Source: Helicoverpa zea
Lineage: Eukaryota > Arthropoda > Insecta > Lepidoptera > Noctuidae
Assembly: GCF_022581195.2 (NCBI RefSeq)
Contig: NC_061471.1
Location: forward strand, 5,952,001 to 6,016,000
Reading direction: 5' to 3'
DNA: 64,000 nucleotides
A program made the position numbers and the translations under genes. This document shows, one piece after another, positions 1 to 10,120 of this stretch. Position 1 is the first letter of the stretch. Every line of letters begins with the position of its first letter. Under the pieces are notes generated by a model that saw only the letters and a program-made list of their open reading frames with translations, ran no database searches and was not told where the DNA came from.

Positions 1-741
1 AATCTTTCTGTAACTAACCATACCATACCTTTTCAAATCAGCCAAGTAGTTTCTGAGATAAGCGCTTTCAAAGAAACAAACTCTTCAGCTTGAGTACTTA
101 GTAATATTAGTATCGAAATACTTACCTTTCATCTCATCCGTGACCTAAATCACGGAATATTCATGCTTACGTATAAATACCAAATAAACCTCATTAGGAA
201 GATGGCTTACAGCAATCATTAAACAGATTGCTAATAGGATAAATAACCAGTCAGAGCTAATTAATGGGTACTTACTCGTAATATCGTAATATCTCGTAAT
301 ATCGCGCAGGTTGTAATCATGTTCCATTCGTAATAGCATCAACTTACTCAGGTATTAGATTGTTTGAAGATTATATACCTACCTACCTACGTTGTTTAAA
401 TCAAAATAAGTAACGGCGGGTATCAGTAACGGCGGCGGTTTAATAGCTTACTAGAAATAGGAATTTGGAGATGAGGTTCAAATCAAAATTCTGTCATTAA
501 GCAACATAACAAAAAGATAGATTATTGAAATACCCATCGGTAGAATATAATTTACTTCCACAAGAGAATATTCTTTCTAATCTATCAGCAAGCTAAAGAA
601 AACAGTTTCCCTTCTAATAATACCTACGTGAATAAAATCGAAGTAACAATAGTTGCTCGAAGTCCATTACAGGCAGCCCTGGCTTCGACCCTCGCGGGAA
701 ATCAGCGGCGACACTAATTATATGTTTTATGTTTTTTCTAG
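1..741. other. AT-rich non-coding stretch at window start
   Basis: I see no supportable gene here. A minus-strand 65-codon frame at 145-342 contains a hydrophobic segment but has no splice or codon-use support. Simple repeats are visible: a short ACCT run at 377-390 and the direct repeat TAACGGCGG at 411-419 and 427-435. The last 20 bases are pyrimidine-rich and end in TAG, forming the possible splice acceptor of the next entry. Confidence 0.5.
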
Positions 742-791
742 AGCCTTTGATGGCACATCCCTGGGTCTACTTATCTCGGTTTATTAGCTCC
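742..791 (+). CDS. Candidate internal (or terminal) exon, unknown gene
   Basis: A pyrimidine-rich tract ending in CTAG precedes this segment, and a good donor (TCC followed by GTGAGT) ends it at 791. Reading from base 744 the frame is open and gives PLMAHPWVYLSRFISS, so the exon would enter in phase 1 and leave in phase 0. If the donor is not used, the frame runs on through VSVDKTYAISIIK to a TAA at 831-833, so a terminal exon is an alternative. The protein is not recognised. The case rests only on splice-like signals and a short open frame, which can arise by chance in AT-rich DNA. Confidence 0.25.
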
Positions 792-929
792 GTGAGTGTT
801 GACAAAACTTATGCCATATCGATTATCAAGTAATCTAATCATGTTTAATTTGTATTGTATAAAAAAAACACTTGAAAGTATTTGGGTCAAAAAGAAAAGA
901 GGATACTTACAAGATTAATTTCATAGCAT

Positions 930-935
930 TTTATT
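930..935 (-). terminator. Poly(A) signal for the 1053-1505 gene
   Basis: TTTATT on the plus strand reads AATAAA on the minus strand, about 120 bases downstream of the stop codon at 1053. That is a normal 3' UTR length for a compact insect gene. Confidence 0.45.
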
Positions 936-1052
936 TCAGTAAATCATATCACCATTTTATCAATAACACCCACACAAAAATTACGGAATGCAATAACCTT
1001 CACATAAGACGTTCAACATCAGAATCATTTTCAAAAATATCACGTAAACGAT

Positions 1053-1505
1053 TTAGTTTGGAAACTCATTCGGTTTCAGTGTCGACCTGCGCTTGGGATC
1101 AAATTTCATATCATTCTTTAAATCAGGCATTTGGCTACCTTGTTCGATCCTGTCATTATATCTGAAGACAGACCCCATCCTGCTGGCTGCTGACGAGATT
1201 ATAGATGCGGCAACGAACGACGGATGCGGCAAATCTGGGATCTGAGAAATGTAATATTCTCGAAGTTTCTGTCGTTCAACTTCTTTCGCGTCGACGACGG
1301 TTGTCTCACTCAAGTTCGTTTCTATCGTTTCGAATTCCGAAGACGTGTTGGATGTTCCACTGGATATTTCGGAGATATCACCTCGGTACTGGTAATACGA
1401 TAGCCGGAGATGCGAATAGTCGTCGATGAAGCCAGATGAGCTCGTATTAGCTTGGTCTGATTCAAATGACGTTGATTGGTTATTACTATTTTCGTTGGCA
1501 CTCAT
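1053..1505 (-). CDS. Single-exon hypothetical protein, 150 aa
   Basis: An uninterrupted minus-strand frame of 150 codons begins at ATG 1503-1505 and ends with TAA at 1053-1055. The frame extends upstream without a stop to 1556, but the ATG at 1505 (context AAAAATGAG) is preferred because the extension is AT-rich and lower in complexity. Residues 1-70 are rich in Ser, Thr, Asn and Glu and look disordered. Residues 71-110 (VDAKEVERQKLREYY, then a Pro-rich link and SIISSAASRM) look helical, and the C-terminus is basic with DPKRRSTLKP near residues 136-145. There is no signal peptide or membrane segment, so a cytoplasmic or nuclear protein is likely. A poly(A) signal on the same strand (AATAAA, read from TTTATT at 930-935) lies about 120 bases past the stop. 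I do not recognise the family. The region is richer in GC than its flanks, which supports coding. Confidence 0.6.
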   Translation of the reverse strand: MSANENSNNQSTSFESDQANTSSSGFIDDYSHLRLSYYQYRGDISEISSGTSNTSSEFETIETNLSETTVVDAKEVERQKLREYYISQIPDLPHPSFVAASIISSAASRMGSVFRYNDRIEQGSQMPDLKNDMKFDPKRRSTLKPNEFPN

Positions 1506-1753
1506 TTTTAATTGCATACACAAAATGACAATACTAAAGTCAAATATCTTGCTCACTACTTCTCGGAATGACTCGGACTAACGATTTTCTTTAACGTACA
1601 TTTGATATTAAAAGTAAAAGGTAGGGTGAAATATATTTTTTTCTCTGTCAAATAGATACTTACCCACCAATACCCACATTACTAGATTATAATATTCATT
1701 TATCGTGGCGTAATCCGATGCGAGTAGGAATGTAGGGTATATGAGATTTGATA

Positions 1754-1801
1754 GGTGTATCTAAAATTAAATTCTGAAATATTGATGGAAAATATGAAAC
1801 A
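1754..1801 (+). CDS. Candidate small internal exon
   Basis: A strong donor (AAACAG followed by GTGAGT) sits at 1802. Upstream, GATAG at 1749-1753 could be an acceptor, though its pyrimidine tract is poor. Between them 48 bases are open in phase 0 and give VYLKLNSEILMENMKQ. The phase matches the candidate donor at 791 and also a phase-0 entry into the acceptor at 2277, where the frame would end after five codons. The donor is good, but the acceptor is weak and no family is recognised. Confidence 0.22.
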
Positions 1802-2277
1802 GGTGAGTGAAACATTTCATGTCACTGAATACGCACGGATGGCGAATGTATTAAAAATTTCAAAGATACTGTGTTGTTTTAATGTCGACATGTACATATA
1901 TTTTTTAATATTTTATCAGCGGCGATGGCACAATGGTTTCTGTTATTTATTATTTAACTAATGCATTGGTAAAAACATATTATTTATTTATTATATAATA
2001 TACAAACCTTCTAAGGTTTGCTTTTACAGGATATAATTTGAGATTATTTATACGTATTCTGTGGATTAGTTCTCGTATATAAAATTAACTTAGGAAAGTA
2101 CTACTAAAAGTAAACTTAGAAATAATGAGGAAATTGTATTAAAATAAGTTACAGCGAAATTAAGCTATATGCTTATAACTTGTGAATAACATAATAACTT
2201 TGATATAAATCCTTTGCAAATATTGTTTTATAACTTTTTTATTTCCAAAGAATTTAACAGGATTGTTTACATTTCAG

Positions 2278-2354
2278 ACATCAACGAGGAACTGAGGACC
2301 GTAATAGAAAATACTCCATCGATCTTATCGCACAAAGATCGAACAAAGTCTTAG
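2278..2354 (+). CDS. Candidate terminal exon, unknown gene
   Basis: A consensus acceptor (TTGTTTACATTTCAG) ends at 2277. The frame starting with ATC at 2280 is open for 24 codons, from INEELRTVIENTPS to HKDRTKS, and ends in TAG at 2352-2354. It has the charged composition of a real C-terminus. A second frame is also open for about 28 codons, and the third stops after five, so the frame is not settled. The next gene's TATA box lies only 123 bases beyond the stop. The upstream partner exon is not established. Confidence 0.35.
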
Positions 2355-2420
2355 TCACAATCTAAACCAAACTAATCATATGGATGAACAGAAAAAAAAA
2401 CATCTCAAGTACCAAAGGAA

Positions 2421-2484
2421 GATAAATCTTTATCTCACATGACAACTCGATGAATTTTGATAATCTTATCATGTAGTATAAAAG
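2421..2484 (+). promoter_or_regulatory. Core promoter with GATA motifs of the allergen-related gene
   Basis: A canonical TATA box, TATAAAAG, lies at 2477-2484, 51 bases before the start codon. That predicts transcription initiation near 2507-2512 and a 5' UTR of about 25 bases. Just upstream are four GATA-type sites in two back-to-back pairs: GATAA at 2421-2425 with TTATC at 2430-2434, and GATAA at 2459-2463 with TTATC at 2466-2470. GATA factors are established drivers of insect midgut genes. Midgut expression here is inferred from the motifs and the protein family. Confidence 0.75.
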
Positions 2485-2534
2485 GGCTGGGCACCTTAGA
2501 ATTGGCACCACAGACTCCAGGTAACGATTCCACA

Positions 2535-3725
2535 ATGATGAAGCAAGCCTTAGTTGTTCTTGCCCTGGTGGGCCTCGCCTTCTCCGCTCCTCAGCCCAGG
2601 AAGCTGTTCCACGAGCACATGGAAGACTTCCTTGATGTCATCATGGAGGAAGCTGGCCATGAGATCGAGCACCTGATGGAGCATTACGTGGAGTACGACG
2701 AATTCTTTCAAGCTTTCGATTACATGAGGACCAACAACTTCAAGGACCTCGTTTATGAGATGGAATCTCTGCCTGAATTTATTGCTGTGAGTTTTTTGCA
2801 CTGTTGATTATTTTTTCCATTGTGGTGTTATTAATGGGATCTTGATAACCATATTTCGCAATGGGACAAGCCGGTCCCATGACGGAACGTACAGTTTTTA
2901 TCGATTGTACTTATGAAAAAATGTAGTGTTAGGTTATTGGACGCAAAGATCCTTGGAGTGGTATTTTTTAATTTATTTTGCGATACGTAGATGCCTAATA
3001 GAATGATTTGTTCACAGGTGGTCGAATTCTTGGAAAAGGACCAGATCGACATCCACTACTTCATCGACTTGCTCAATGACATGATCGGTAAGTTATCAAC
3101 ATTATAACTCCTGGGGTACTCATGAATATTTTTATTCGAACTGTCATTCAACATCCTTGGCAGTCGTTACGGTTGTCAGAGGTCAGTAAGTCTGACACAG
3201 ACAGTCTTACCAAGGGGTATTGGGTTGCCCAGGTAACTGGGTTGATAAGGTCAGATAGGCAGTCGCTCCTTATAAAACACTGAAGTTAGACTGGAAGCAG
3301 ACCCCAACATAGTTGGTAAAAGGCTCAGGATGAAATCTTAAATCAATCTCAATGTTGTATTTTACATTTAGAATGTGTTTTTGACATTAGACTAACAATT
3401 AACTTTCTTTACAGAAAATGTCGACAGGAAGAGGAACGCCCGTCACTCCACCAGCGGCAGGGACCTGTCCTCCTTCATCAGGGACTGCATCAACGAATTC
3501 CCCAAGGACAAGCTGAGCGCACTCTTCGACCAGAAGATGGCTGACGATGAAGAATTCAGAACCGCCATTGAGAACTTGCAAACCGAGGAGTGGGCAGCAG
3601 TATTCGACGCCCTCTGGGAAAGCGAAGTCTTCCAGGCCGAAGTCAAGACTTTGGCCGAAAACGGTATCGATGTTGGTGTATTCCTGGATGAAATCATCGC
3701 CGTCTTCGGACAAAACAAGAAGTAG
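2535..3725 (+). CDS. Insect-allergen-related (single-domain, microvilli-like) secreted protein
   Basis: Three exons, 2535-2786, 3018-3087 and 3415-3725, join into a 210-residue protein with consensus splice sites (GTGAGT, GTAAGT; TTCACAG, TTTACAG). The intron phases are 0 and 1. The start is the first of two adjacent ATGs downstream of the TATA box. Residues 1-18 (MMKQALVVLALVGLAFSA) form a clear signal peptide. The rest is an alpha-helical acidic domain with the family's closing pattern, LAENGIDVGVFLDEI then AVFG near the C-terminus (about residues 183-206). About 200 residues is the usual size for one insect-allergen-related repeat, the family of cockroach Bla g 1, mosquito G12 and butterfly nitrile-specifier relatives. 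Such proteins are made by the larval midgut and secreted to the lumen or microvilli, and many have no known biochemical activity. The 27 codons between M149 and position 175 are uninterrupted, and no frame damage is seen. Assignment to the family is firm; the specific role is not known. Confidence 0.93.
3142..3333 (+). repeat. Dispersed moth repeat inside intron 2
   Basis: The segment from CCTTGGCAGTCGTTACGG through GGGTTGCCCAGGTAACTGGG to CCAACATAGTTGG matches, from memory, a very common short interspersed repeat of noctuoid moths. It includes the phrases TAGGCAGTCGCTCCTT and AGACTGGAAGC. It sits wholly in the intron between exons 2 and 3 of the allergen-related gene in the sense orientation and does not touch the splice sites. 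I could not delimit target-site duplications. Confidence 0.6.
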
Positions 3726-3740
3726 ACAATCTATTTTGTC

Positions 3741-3746
3741 AATAAA
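3741..3746 (+). terminator. Poly(A) signal of the allergen-related gene
   Basis: AATAAA begins 16 bases after the TAG stop at 3723-3725, giving a very short 3' UTR. A second AATAAA at 3821-3826 is a possible alternative. Confidence 0.7.
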
Positions 3747-3826
3747 AGCGTCGTATATACCAAACTTTTACGACCATAAAGTCATATAATATTGTGATTT
3801 ATTTATAAGTATTACTGAGAAATAAA

Positions 3827-4257
3827 TTATACTTATTACCATCAAGTAGGATGTTTGATTGATCATTTAATTTCATAATGTCAGCAGGGGTCAGTGAACC
3901 TGGATAGTTTACTATATTGTTATCTAGGAGTGAATGTCAAGTGTTTGTTGTATTGATACATGATTTACTATCACTATGCTCGTAGTATAAACAACGCGAC
4001 ACAAAAGAAATAGCAGTAGTTTGACTAACTTCTTGACAATAAGTTGTTTTGAAATCCGCGTCTTTCTGCATTTCTATGTTTCATTGTTTACATTACTAAC
4101 ATTAGACTTGTTATCATGATCTTAGAGCTAGTCGGTGGGTCCGAGTGGTCGGTCATCATTATTAGTGGCAAATAAATATTATTTTATATTGTAGTGCGTC
4201 GTACAAAGCCGCGGGATTTTATTTTTATTTTGTTCTGTTACATCACGGGCGTGGAAA
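3827..4257. other. Intergenic spacer with presumed promoter of the next gene
   Basis: The spacer is AT-rich with no open frame worth reporting. The last 60 bases before the start codon at 4258 hold T-rich DNA and the GC-richer GTACAAAGCCGCGGG, probably the 5' UTR. I see no clear TATA box with proper spacing; a TTTTATATT at 4171-4190 is only suggestive. Confidence 0.4.
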
Positions 4258-5984
4258 ATGAGAAATGCATTTGTTGTTTTAGTTTCCTTATGTATTGGAG
4301 TTGTTTCCGGATTTATTGTACCCAGGAGTGTTTCAGAGGTGAGTAATAACACGGCAACCCAGTTATGTTGTTAAATAATGTTTAACCCAAATTATTTGTA
4401 AACGTGAGCAAGTTCATTGCAGAATGTTTGATTTATTGTGGTTTTTACGCTTTTTGGCATTTTAAAACTCATTCGAACTTTTAATAATTACTGTCTCATG
4501 TTTGTCAAGATACCATGAGTTGTCCCAGTTCAATGGTAGCGAGCATAAATTCAGCATGGCTTGGGTTCGATTCCTTGGCAGTGGAATATTGGTGGTAAAA
4601 AACATTGTACAAGTTATTTTGTTAATCATAATATAACAAATGTATTCAAGTTCACTCTAAGTGTTCTCAATCCACATTGTTATTGCGAAAACATATTATG
4701 AATGTACTTTTTGTAATATAAATATATTTTTTCCTTCTATTATAGGATGATAGTACTACAAAGTCGTCCAATGTTACGACAACAGAGACAGAGGACGTAA
4801 CATCAACAACAACAACTTCGTTTCCATCGAAGTTCTCTGTACTGCCCAACAGTCGAAGTGACATTGATGAAAAAGACTTATACGAGCATGCTACAGAGAA
4901 GCAAAAAAACCAAAGCGAAAGAGCCTTTATTTATATCAATCAGATATATAAGAAACCCGTTCGTAACAAAATCTTTAAGGTGCTACCTTTAGATAATAAG
5001 CCTGAGTTAGTTCGAGTAGTCGTGACGCCGCCGCCGGCTCCACCGGCCCCGCCACAAACTCCGTGTCCAAGTACTTTTGATTCTTTAGGACATGCAAATA
5101 CCTATTTCCCAGGTTATGATTTCTCTGATAAGCCGCAAGATATGGCATCCTATTTCGCAGCCCCCAGCATATTTAGATGCAATTTCAAGGAAAATGCAAA
5201 AAAAAACATAGACCTTACAAGAAGTAAGAGTCTACCACAGGTATCAAACAGAATTGACGAGAGACGAGATTATTTTGAACTCTTGAAACCTCCCATTTTA
5301 AGGCCCGTGAGTCGAATTAATACTAAATCGACCTATGACATTATCAACCAGAATGATTTTGGTTCACTCTCACCTTCTAATATGCCGTACAAAGATAGCT
5401 ACTTGAAAAAATATAATTTAAAAAATCCGTACCTTTCTAAAGCAAACGTAGCAATCTTACGTCAGGACGAGTTCAGAAAAAACTATGGATTTCACGGGGA
5501 CTACGCTCGGCGAAATTTTCAAAGTAATAAAGACTCAGTGAATAGAGTAGAAGACGTTAATTTTGAAGGCGACTTCATAAACGAAGACGATACTCATAGG
5601 TTGCTCACTGATAACCAAGAAGAAGATAAATTGTTAGACAAATATCTAAAGGACACTTTAGAAGAACAAATCACAGGTTCTGACAAAGGAAGTATGCCGG
5701 AATGTAGTTACCGAGAGTGTATCTTACAAGGTACTAAACAGTACACAAACAACGGACTTCTTATAAAACCTGATTGTAGATGTGGCAAGCGGCATAATGC
5801 TAAACAACTTGATCCATTTGCTAGAGATAGGCCACTCAGAGAGGAAGCAAAACGCAATGAAACCGGCAAATCCTCCGAAATGAATTACTACGAGGACCTT
5901 TTATCAGGCGAGGCAGCCTTGATCAGACAAGACGATGATGTTATCAGGCCGCCTCATAGATATAATGACACTGGTCGCATCTAG
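4258..5984 (+). CDS. Secreted protein of unknown family, 439 aa
   Basis: Two exons, 4258-4338 and 4746-5984, join in phase 0 across a 407-base intron (GTGAGT donor, TTCTATTATAG acceptor). Exon 1 encodes a signal peptide, MRNAFVVLVSLCIGVVSG, with a 27-residue first exon in all. Exon 2 encodes a Ser/Thr-rich stretch (about residues 28-60), a proline-rich motif PPPAPPAPPQTPCP near 122-135, and a long charged region with many Asp, Arg, Tyr and Asn residues. Six cysteines follow the signal peptide, at about 134, 172, 347, 352, 371 and 373; the last two form a CRC motif followed by GKRH. There is no membrane segment after the signal peptide. The composition suggests a secreted, mostly disordered or matrix protein. 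I do not recognise the family. Exon structure is well supported; whether a further exon at 6709 belongs to it is open. Confidence 0.75.
4515..4590 (+). repeat. Degenerate tRNA-derived SINE remnant
   Basis: Inside the intron of the 4258-5984 gene, GGTTCGATTCC at 4564-4574 is a perfect pol III B box. It is preceded at 4521-4545 by TCCCAGTTCAATGGTAGCGA, which resembles a decayed tRNA-like 5' half. No intact A box or target-site duplication is seen, and it cannot fold as a functional tRNA. Confidence 0.4.
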
Positions 5985-6708
5985 CTCGGTGTTCAAGTAA
6001 CACTTACTTTTATTTATTAAGGCAAAGCTTCCGCATGATTACTGAGCGCTATTGTTCTATGGAATAGCTATTCGAGCCGTTGACCAGCGCGGCGGGTTTA
6101 TAATATAAAATTCTAAAAGTACAGTCGAAGAATACGCAGGTCTTGAAGGAACTATTCCACAGGAGAGTGCTCGCAGTGTACATCACGATAACGACTGCTC
6201 AAAGCTATCGCGATTGCGATCTCTGCGCGCGCATCCCTCTTCTTACCGGCGTTTGTTGCTCCGAGAAATGAAATGTAAACACTGTAGAACGCCAACAGAT
6301 GTCCAGATAGCCAATAGACTCTTCACAGAAATACAGACTAGCCAGAAGGGACGTGCTCCCCATTTGTGAAACTTTTCACAGCTTTACTTTTAATTTTTTT
6401 GTAGGAGCAGGTAGCACTAAGCAGATAATGCATTGTTAGTTTTAAAGTAGTTTATTTCGTTCTCTGTTAATAACCACTAGAATATAACATATTTTTGAAC
6501 TTAACTATGAATTGATGCATTGGGCTAAAAATCCATTTTGTTGAAAAAATATTAACTGTTTCACGACTGTTATAGTATACATACGTTTTGTTATAGTAAA
6601 GTTTGTTATGTTCTTAAACGCGATTTGATTTTATTTGTCGTGTACTGTGAATTAAATGTTCTATCTAGTTTCTTTATTTCTATCAGTTTCTTTTCACTAT
6701 TTGTCCAG
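5985..6708. other. 3' UTR or intergenic region with a GC-rich block
   Basis: No AATAAA follows the stop at 5984 for several hundred bases. From 6109 to 6369 an 86-codon plus-strand frame is open but has its first ATG only at 6268 (MKCKHCRTPTDVQIAN and onward). The stretch 6150-6270 is GC-rich with several GCGCGC words. A second frame there is also open, and on the minus strand CCGGTAAGAAG could be a splice donor. I could not decide between an exon, a transposon scrap and a regulatory island. Confidence 0.35.
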
Positions 6709-6831
6709 GGAGATGACTTTGCCCGGACCTCGGACATTGTTCGAAAATATTTGAGAGTTCGAATGGACGATTTGGCAAAACTCGACATACTCAATGTTTG
6801 TGTTTGTACACACAGACCCATGTATTCATAA
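6709..6831 (+). CDS. Candidate terminal coding exon with poly(A) signal
   Basis: A pyrimidine-rich acceptor (TTTCACTATTTGTCCAG) ends at 6708. The phase-0 frame that follows is open for 40 codons (GDDFARTSDIVRKYLRVRMD, then DLAKLDILNVCVCTHRPMYS) and ends in TAA at 6829-6831. AATAAA at 6832-6837 follows at once. The CVC motif near the end recalls the CRC motif of the upstream secreted protein, so this may be its alternative last exon. I find no good phase-0 donor inside the 4746-5984 exon to join to it, so it may instead belong to a separate gene. Confidence 0.45.
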   Translation, partial: GDDFARTSDIVRKYLRVRMDDLAKLDILNVCVCTHRPMYS

Positions 6832-6837
6832 AATAAA
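6832..6837 (+). terminator. Poly(A) signal after the candidate terminal exon
   Basis: AATAAA directly follows the TAA stop. A further AATAAA lies about 85 bases downstream, near 6918. Confidence 0.4.
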
Positions 6838-6839
6838 AC

Positions 6840-9800
6840 GTTGGAATGCCGTATGCCGCATACCATTGCGATTATTTATTAGCTTTCACTATTATTCCCT
6901 ATCATAGTTGATATGAAAATAAAACATTCAAGCCTGGAGCGTATTCCTACGACTTACGTAAAATAGGACAAAAGGTTCTACTGTGGAAGAAGAAATGGCA
7001 TTCTGATTTCTTGACTTCTGATTCATTCTAAAGTCACCTACCGAAGAAGCAATGCTTATAACTAACTTATTTAAGAAAAGTCGCAATAATTAAACGCATA
7101 ACACAAGAACTCTTAAGAACGTAACAAGCGTTAAATTTTTAATCCGTTTCTCATAGTTAGGAAGTCTTCAACAGGTTTTGAGTTCTGAACTTTCTCAAAT
7201 CGGGGAGCGTCATCCTCAATTTCTAAACGTGCATTATTTATATATTTCACTCAGTTCGCTCGGTTCGCTCCAAGTTTGAGGAGTGAATTCTCCTTTCGCT
7301 TGGCATGTATTTAATTATGCAGATGCGGATCATCGTTGCTATTTTCTTGTTTTATGAGCCTGGAAATGACCCTCTAGAGTTTGACGGCGTTATTGGACGC
7401 TTACTTATTTATTTTCCCTTTCATTATTATGTTTTTACCTTATTCTGCTGTTAGGTGCTTGTATTGTGTTATAGTTATAAGCGAGGATGTTGTGGAGTAA
7501 ATGAAGATTTGAGAAATGGAGTGAAATGAACTACATAATAGCTAGAAAAATACGGAAAAATAGTTACATATTTAGATTGAAAGTTTATTTTTACTTAGAC
7601 ACAGAACATTACTTGTGGTAAAAGGCTTATGTACGCAGCTCACGTCTACAAATACCTATCTTACACTTTTACTACAGTTTGATCTAAACTAAATTATTAG
7701 TATTACCTTCATAAACATAAGACGCGGATCCAGATGTTACATACAGCTGAGAGGGAATTCAGTTTCGTGTCGTATCTCCGTCACTTCGGCTGTCATCTAC
7801 TCAACTCCCCCGTTTTACGACGATGACTGCGCTATTATAAAATTAGCTATCACGCTTTATATGTGTGCTTAGTTAAATGTATAGATATACACTTCAAATT
7901 GTGGCTTTTTACTAGAGCACGTTTAGTACCTTCAGGGAAAACCACTGTTGTTATCTTTTGAAGTATAATTGTGAAGATTTTTAAGAATGTCTATAAGTAG
8001 CAGCAGGGAAGAGCATCTTATTCATCGTATGGGCAGGCAACATCCCGACACTTAGATTAACAGTGTATTACCTATTGGGGTAGTTCTATGAAAAACCCTG
8101 TTATTAAGTAAATAGTATATACCTTGGTAAATGACCTGTTTAGTCAGGAGTTGCCTCGGCAGATGAGGGGGTCACCGGTCCTAGTTCCTCCTGTAACATA
8201 AATGTTATGACCTTATTCATAAGTTTTTCACATCCCAAATTTTGTGCTCATCAATTCAGAGGTACATACCACAATATAAGTCTCAATAACCGGCTAAAAT
8301 AACGGGAAATAGCTCAGTGTTTCAATATACGGCCGTCATTCGCGATTGATTGATGCGCCCCGTCCCGCACTCTCTATTGAAATGAGAAGATAAGAAATTC
8401 AACACTAATTTACTTCTCTATTTACTGAATACGCCCCAAATTTGCTTATAAATAGGTTTTTTCGGTTACTCGTGGTTTAATAATACATATAGCTTGTATC
8501 TGAAAGTCTGGGAATTAAGTAAAAAGGGTTTGGGGATTAGCAATCTTCAATGTAATAATTGATGCCTGTTTCATCCTACGCCTTATAGTTTATGAAGGTA
8601 AAGTGTAAATTGAAATTATGTAAGTTTGAAATTAAAATTAAGAAAGAAACGATACTAAGTATTTGATTGTACTTTAGTTATAAACGGTAAAGGTGTTGGT
8701 ATGATAAAACTGGAAAGTGATGAGACAAGATAATATAAGAATGAAAATATTTCTGAAAAATAAACAACAATCCTGTTTCCATTCAGTACAGTCAGCAGGT
8801 GTTGAGAGTATAGTGTACTTCTGAGGTCACAAATGTTACCTGCAAGATATTCTTGGATAGAATAAGAGTTTGATTAAAATACTGTAGATCCTTAGCCTGA
8901 AACAATACCTCGTTATAGTGAAAGAAATGATTTGAAACTGACATTAGATAATAAACAACATATAAGACAAAAAACATATTCGTACAATATGCTTACATTC
9001 AAGAAGGAACAACATCAATGTCTTCACTGTTCACACTGCCTTGTAAAATCCTCCTCATAACCCGAAAACTGAGCGGTACATTCGAGCAGCATTTTATTTG
9101 AGTGCAACACATGTTCGCCGAGTCGTTACTAAAAGTTTCCAATGTGCAGTGAATCCGAGACGCGAGGGAAGACGCGATCTCACAATTAAGCACTTGTGAG
9201 TTCGCAAGTACACTTCTAAGACAACCACCATTGTATAGCAATCGTACAATCGCACACAGCTGTCAGAATGTCTGACATGTACACTTATACACACATCTGA
9301 AGGTACACTCGTATAGAAATTCCCTTTGTGCCTCTGTAGGTAAGCGTTTTAGTGGCAAAGTATGAATGAATAGGGTCTGACAGGATGTTTAGTGTGCACT
9401 TCTGTAATTTAGGGCTTCACGTCCTTAGCGACGGTCAGATTAAGTTTAACTTTGCTTTTGGACATATTCTCGGGAACGGCAGCATGTGAAAATAAGTTTG
9501 GTGAGTGTGTAATTAATTATTTCGTATGGATTACTCACGGTTACTTCGTTACGGTGCTGCTTTCAGGATTTTTCGAGATGAAGGTTCTTATTACATTTTT
9601 ATTTGGAATGATAATGCTTTATACATTTCACTGCCGAAACACGCATTAACAGAAATGACTTGAATTATTTATCAATTAATACGTGTTTAAACGGACGTAG
9701 TACACAAATGGAAAAGTCACCTGTCCCAAAATGACAACGTGATTTTAAATCTTCTTCTGCTTTTAAACAATTTTTGCATATAGGTCCGTGGAAATGGGTC

Positions 9801-10120
9801 ACATGTGGGAATTAAACAGCGCGCGGTTTTTACCTGTCTTCACCGAAGTGGTTCTAGGCTCCATATTTTAGTGAATATTAAACTAAGTCTGTTACAATCT
9901 TAAGCATATTTTCCACCTACAGGCCACAACGAGATGAAAATATCAGAAACATTTTCTCTAAACTTTAATATGAAGTTTCATAAACTTGTTAAAATGAAAT
10001 AACGGTAAGTATCTATTTAAGTTAGAACGGAATTTTAGTGTTTCGACGCCATACACCGACATTTAAGCTTGGTCCAGACTCGCGCTAAACTAGTGAACTT
10101 TTGATATTAATATCCCGCTC
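6840..10120. other. AT-rich non-coding region
   Basis: I see no gene. Short minus-strand frames near 8999-9294 overlap one another and lack splice or codon-use support, although 9000-9240 is somewhat richer in GC than its flanks. A poly-pyrimidine and G-rich patch lies at 8160-8195. Confidence 0.45.

Noticed and set aside
145..342. Minus-strand 65-codon frame with a hydrophobic segment
   Set aside because: Short, AT-rich and without splice, promoter or family support; expected by chance.
872..1165. Plus-strand 97-codon frame
   Set aside because: Overlaps the better-supported minus-strand gene and runs through its 3' UTR; no ATG context or motif support.
3399..3718. Minus-strand frames of 91 and 104 codons
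   Set aside because: Antisense shadows of exon 3 of the allergen-related gene.
4515..4590. Possible tRNA gene from a perfect B box
   Set aside because: No intact A box or cloverleaf can be formed; a decayed SINE is a better reading.
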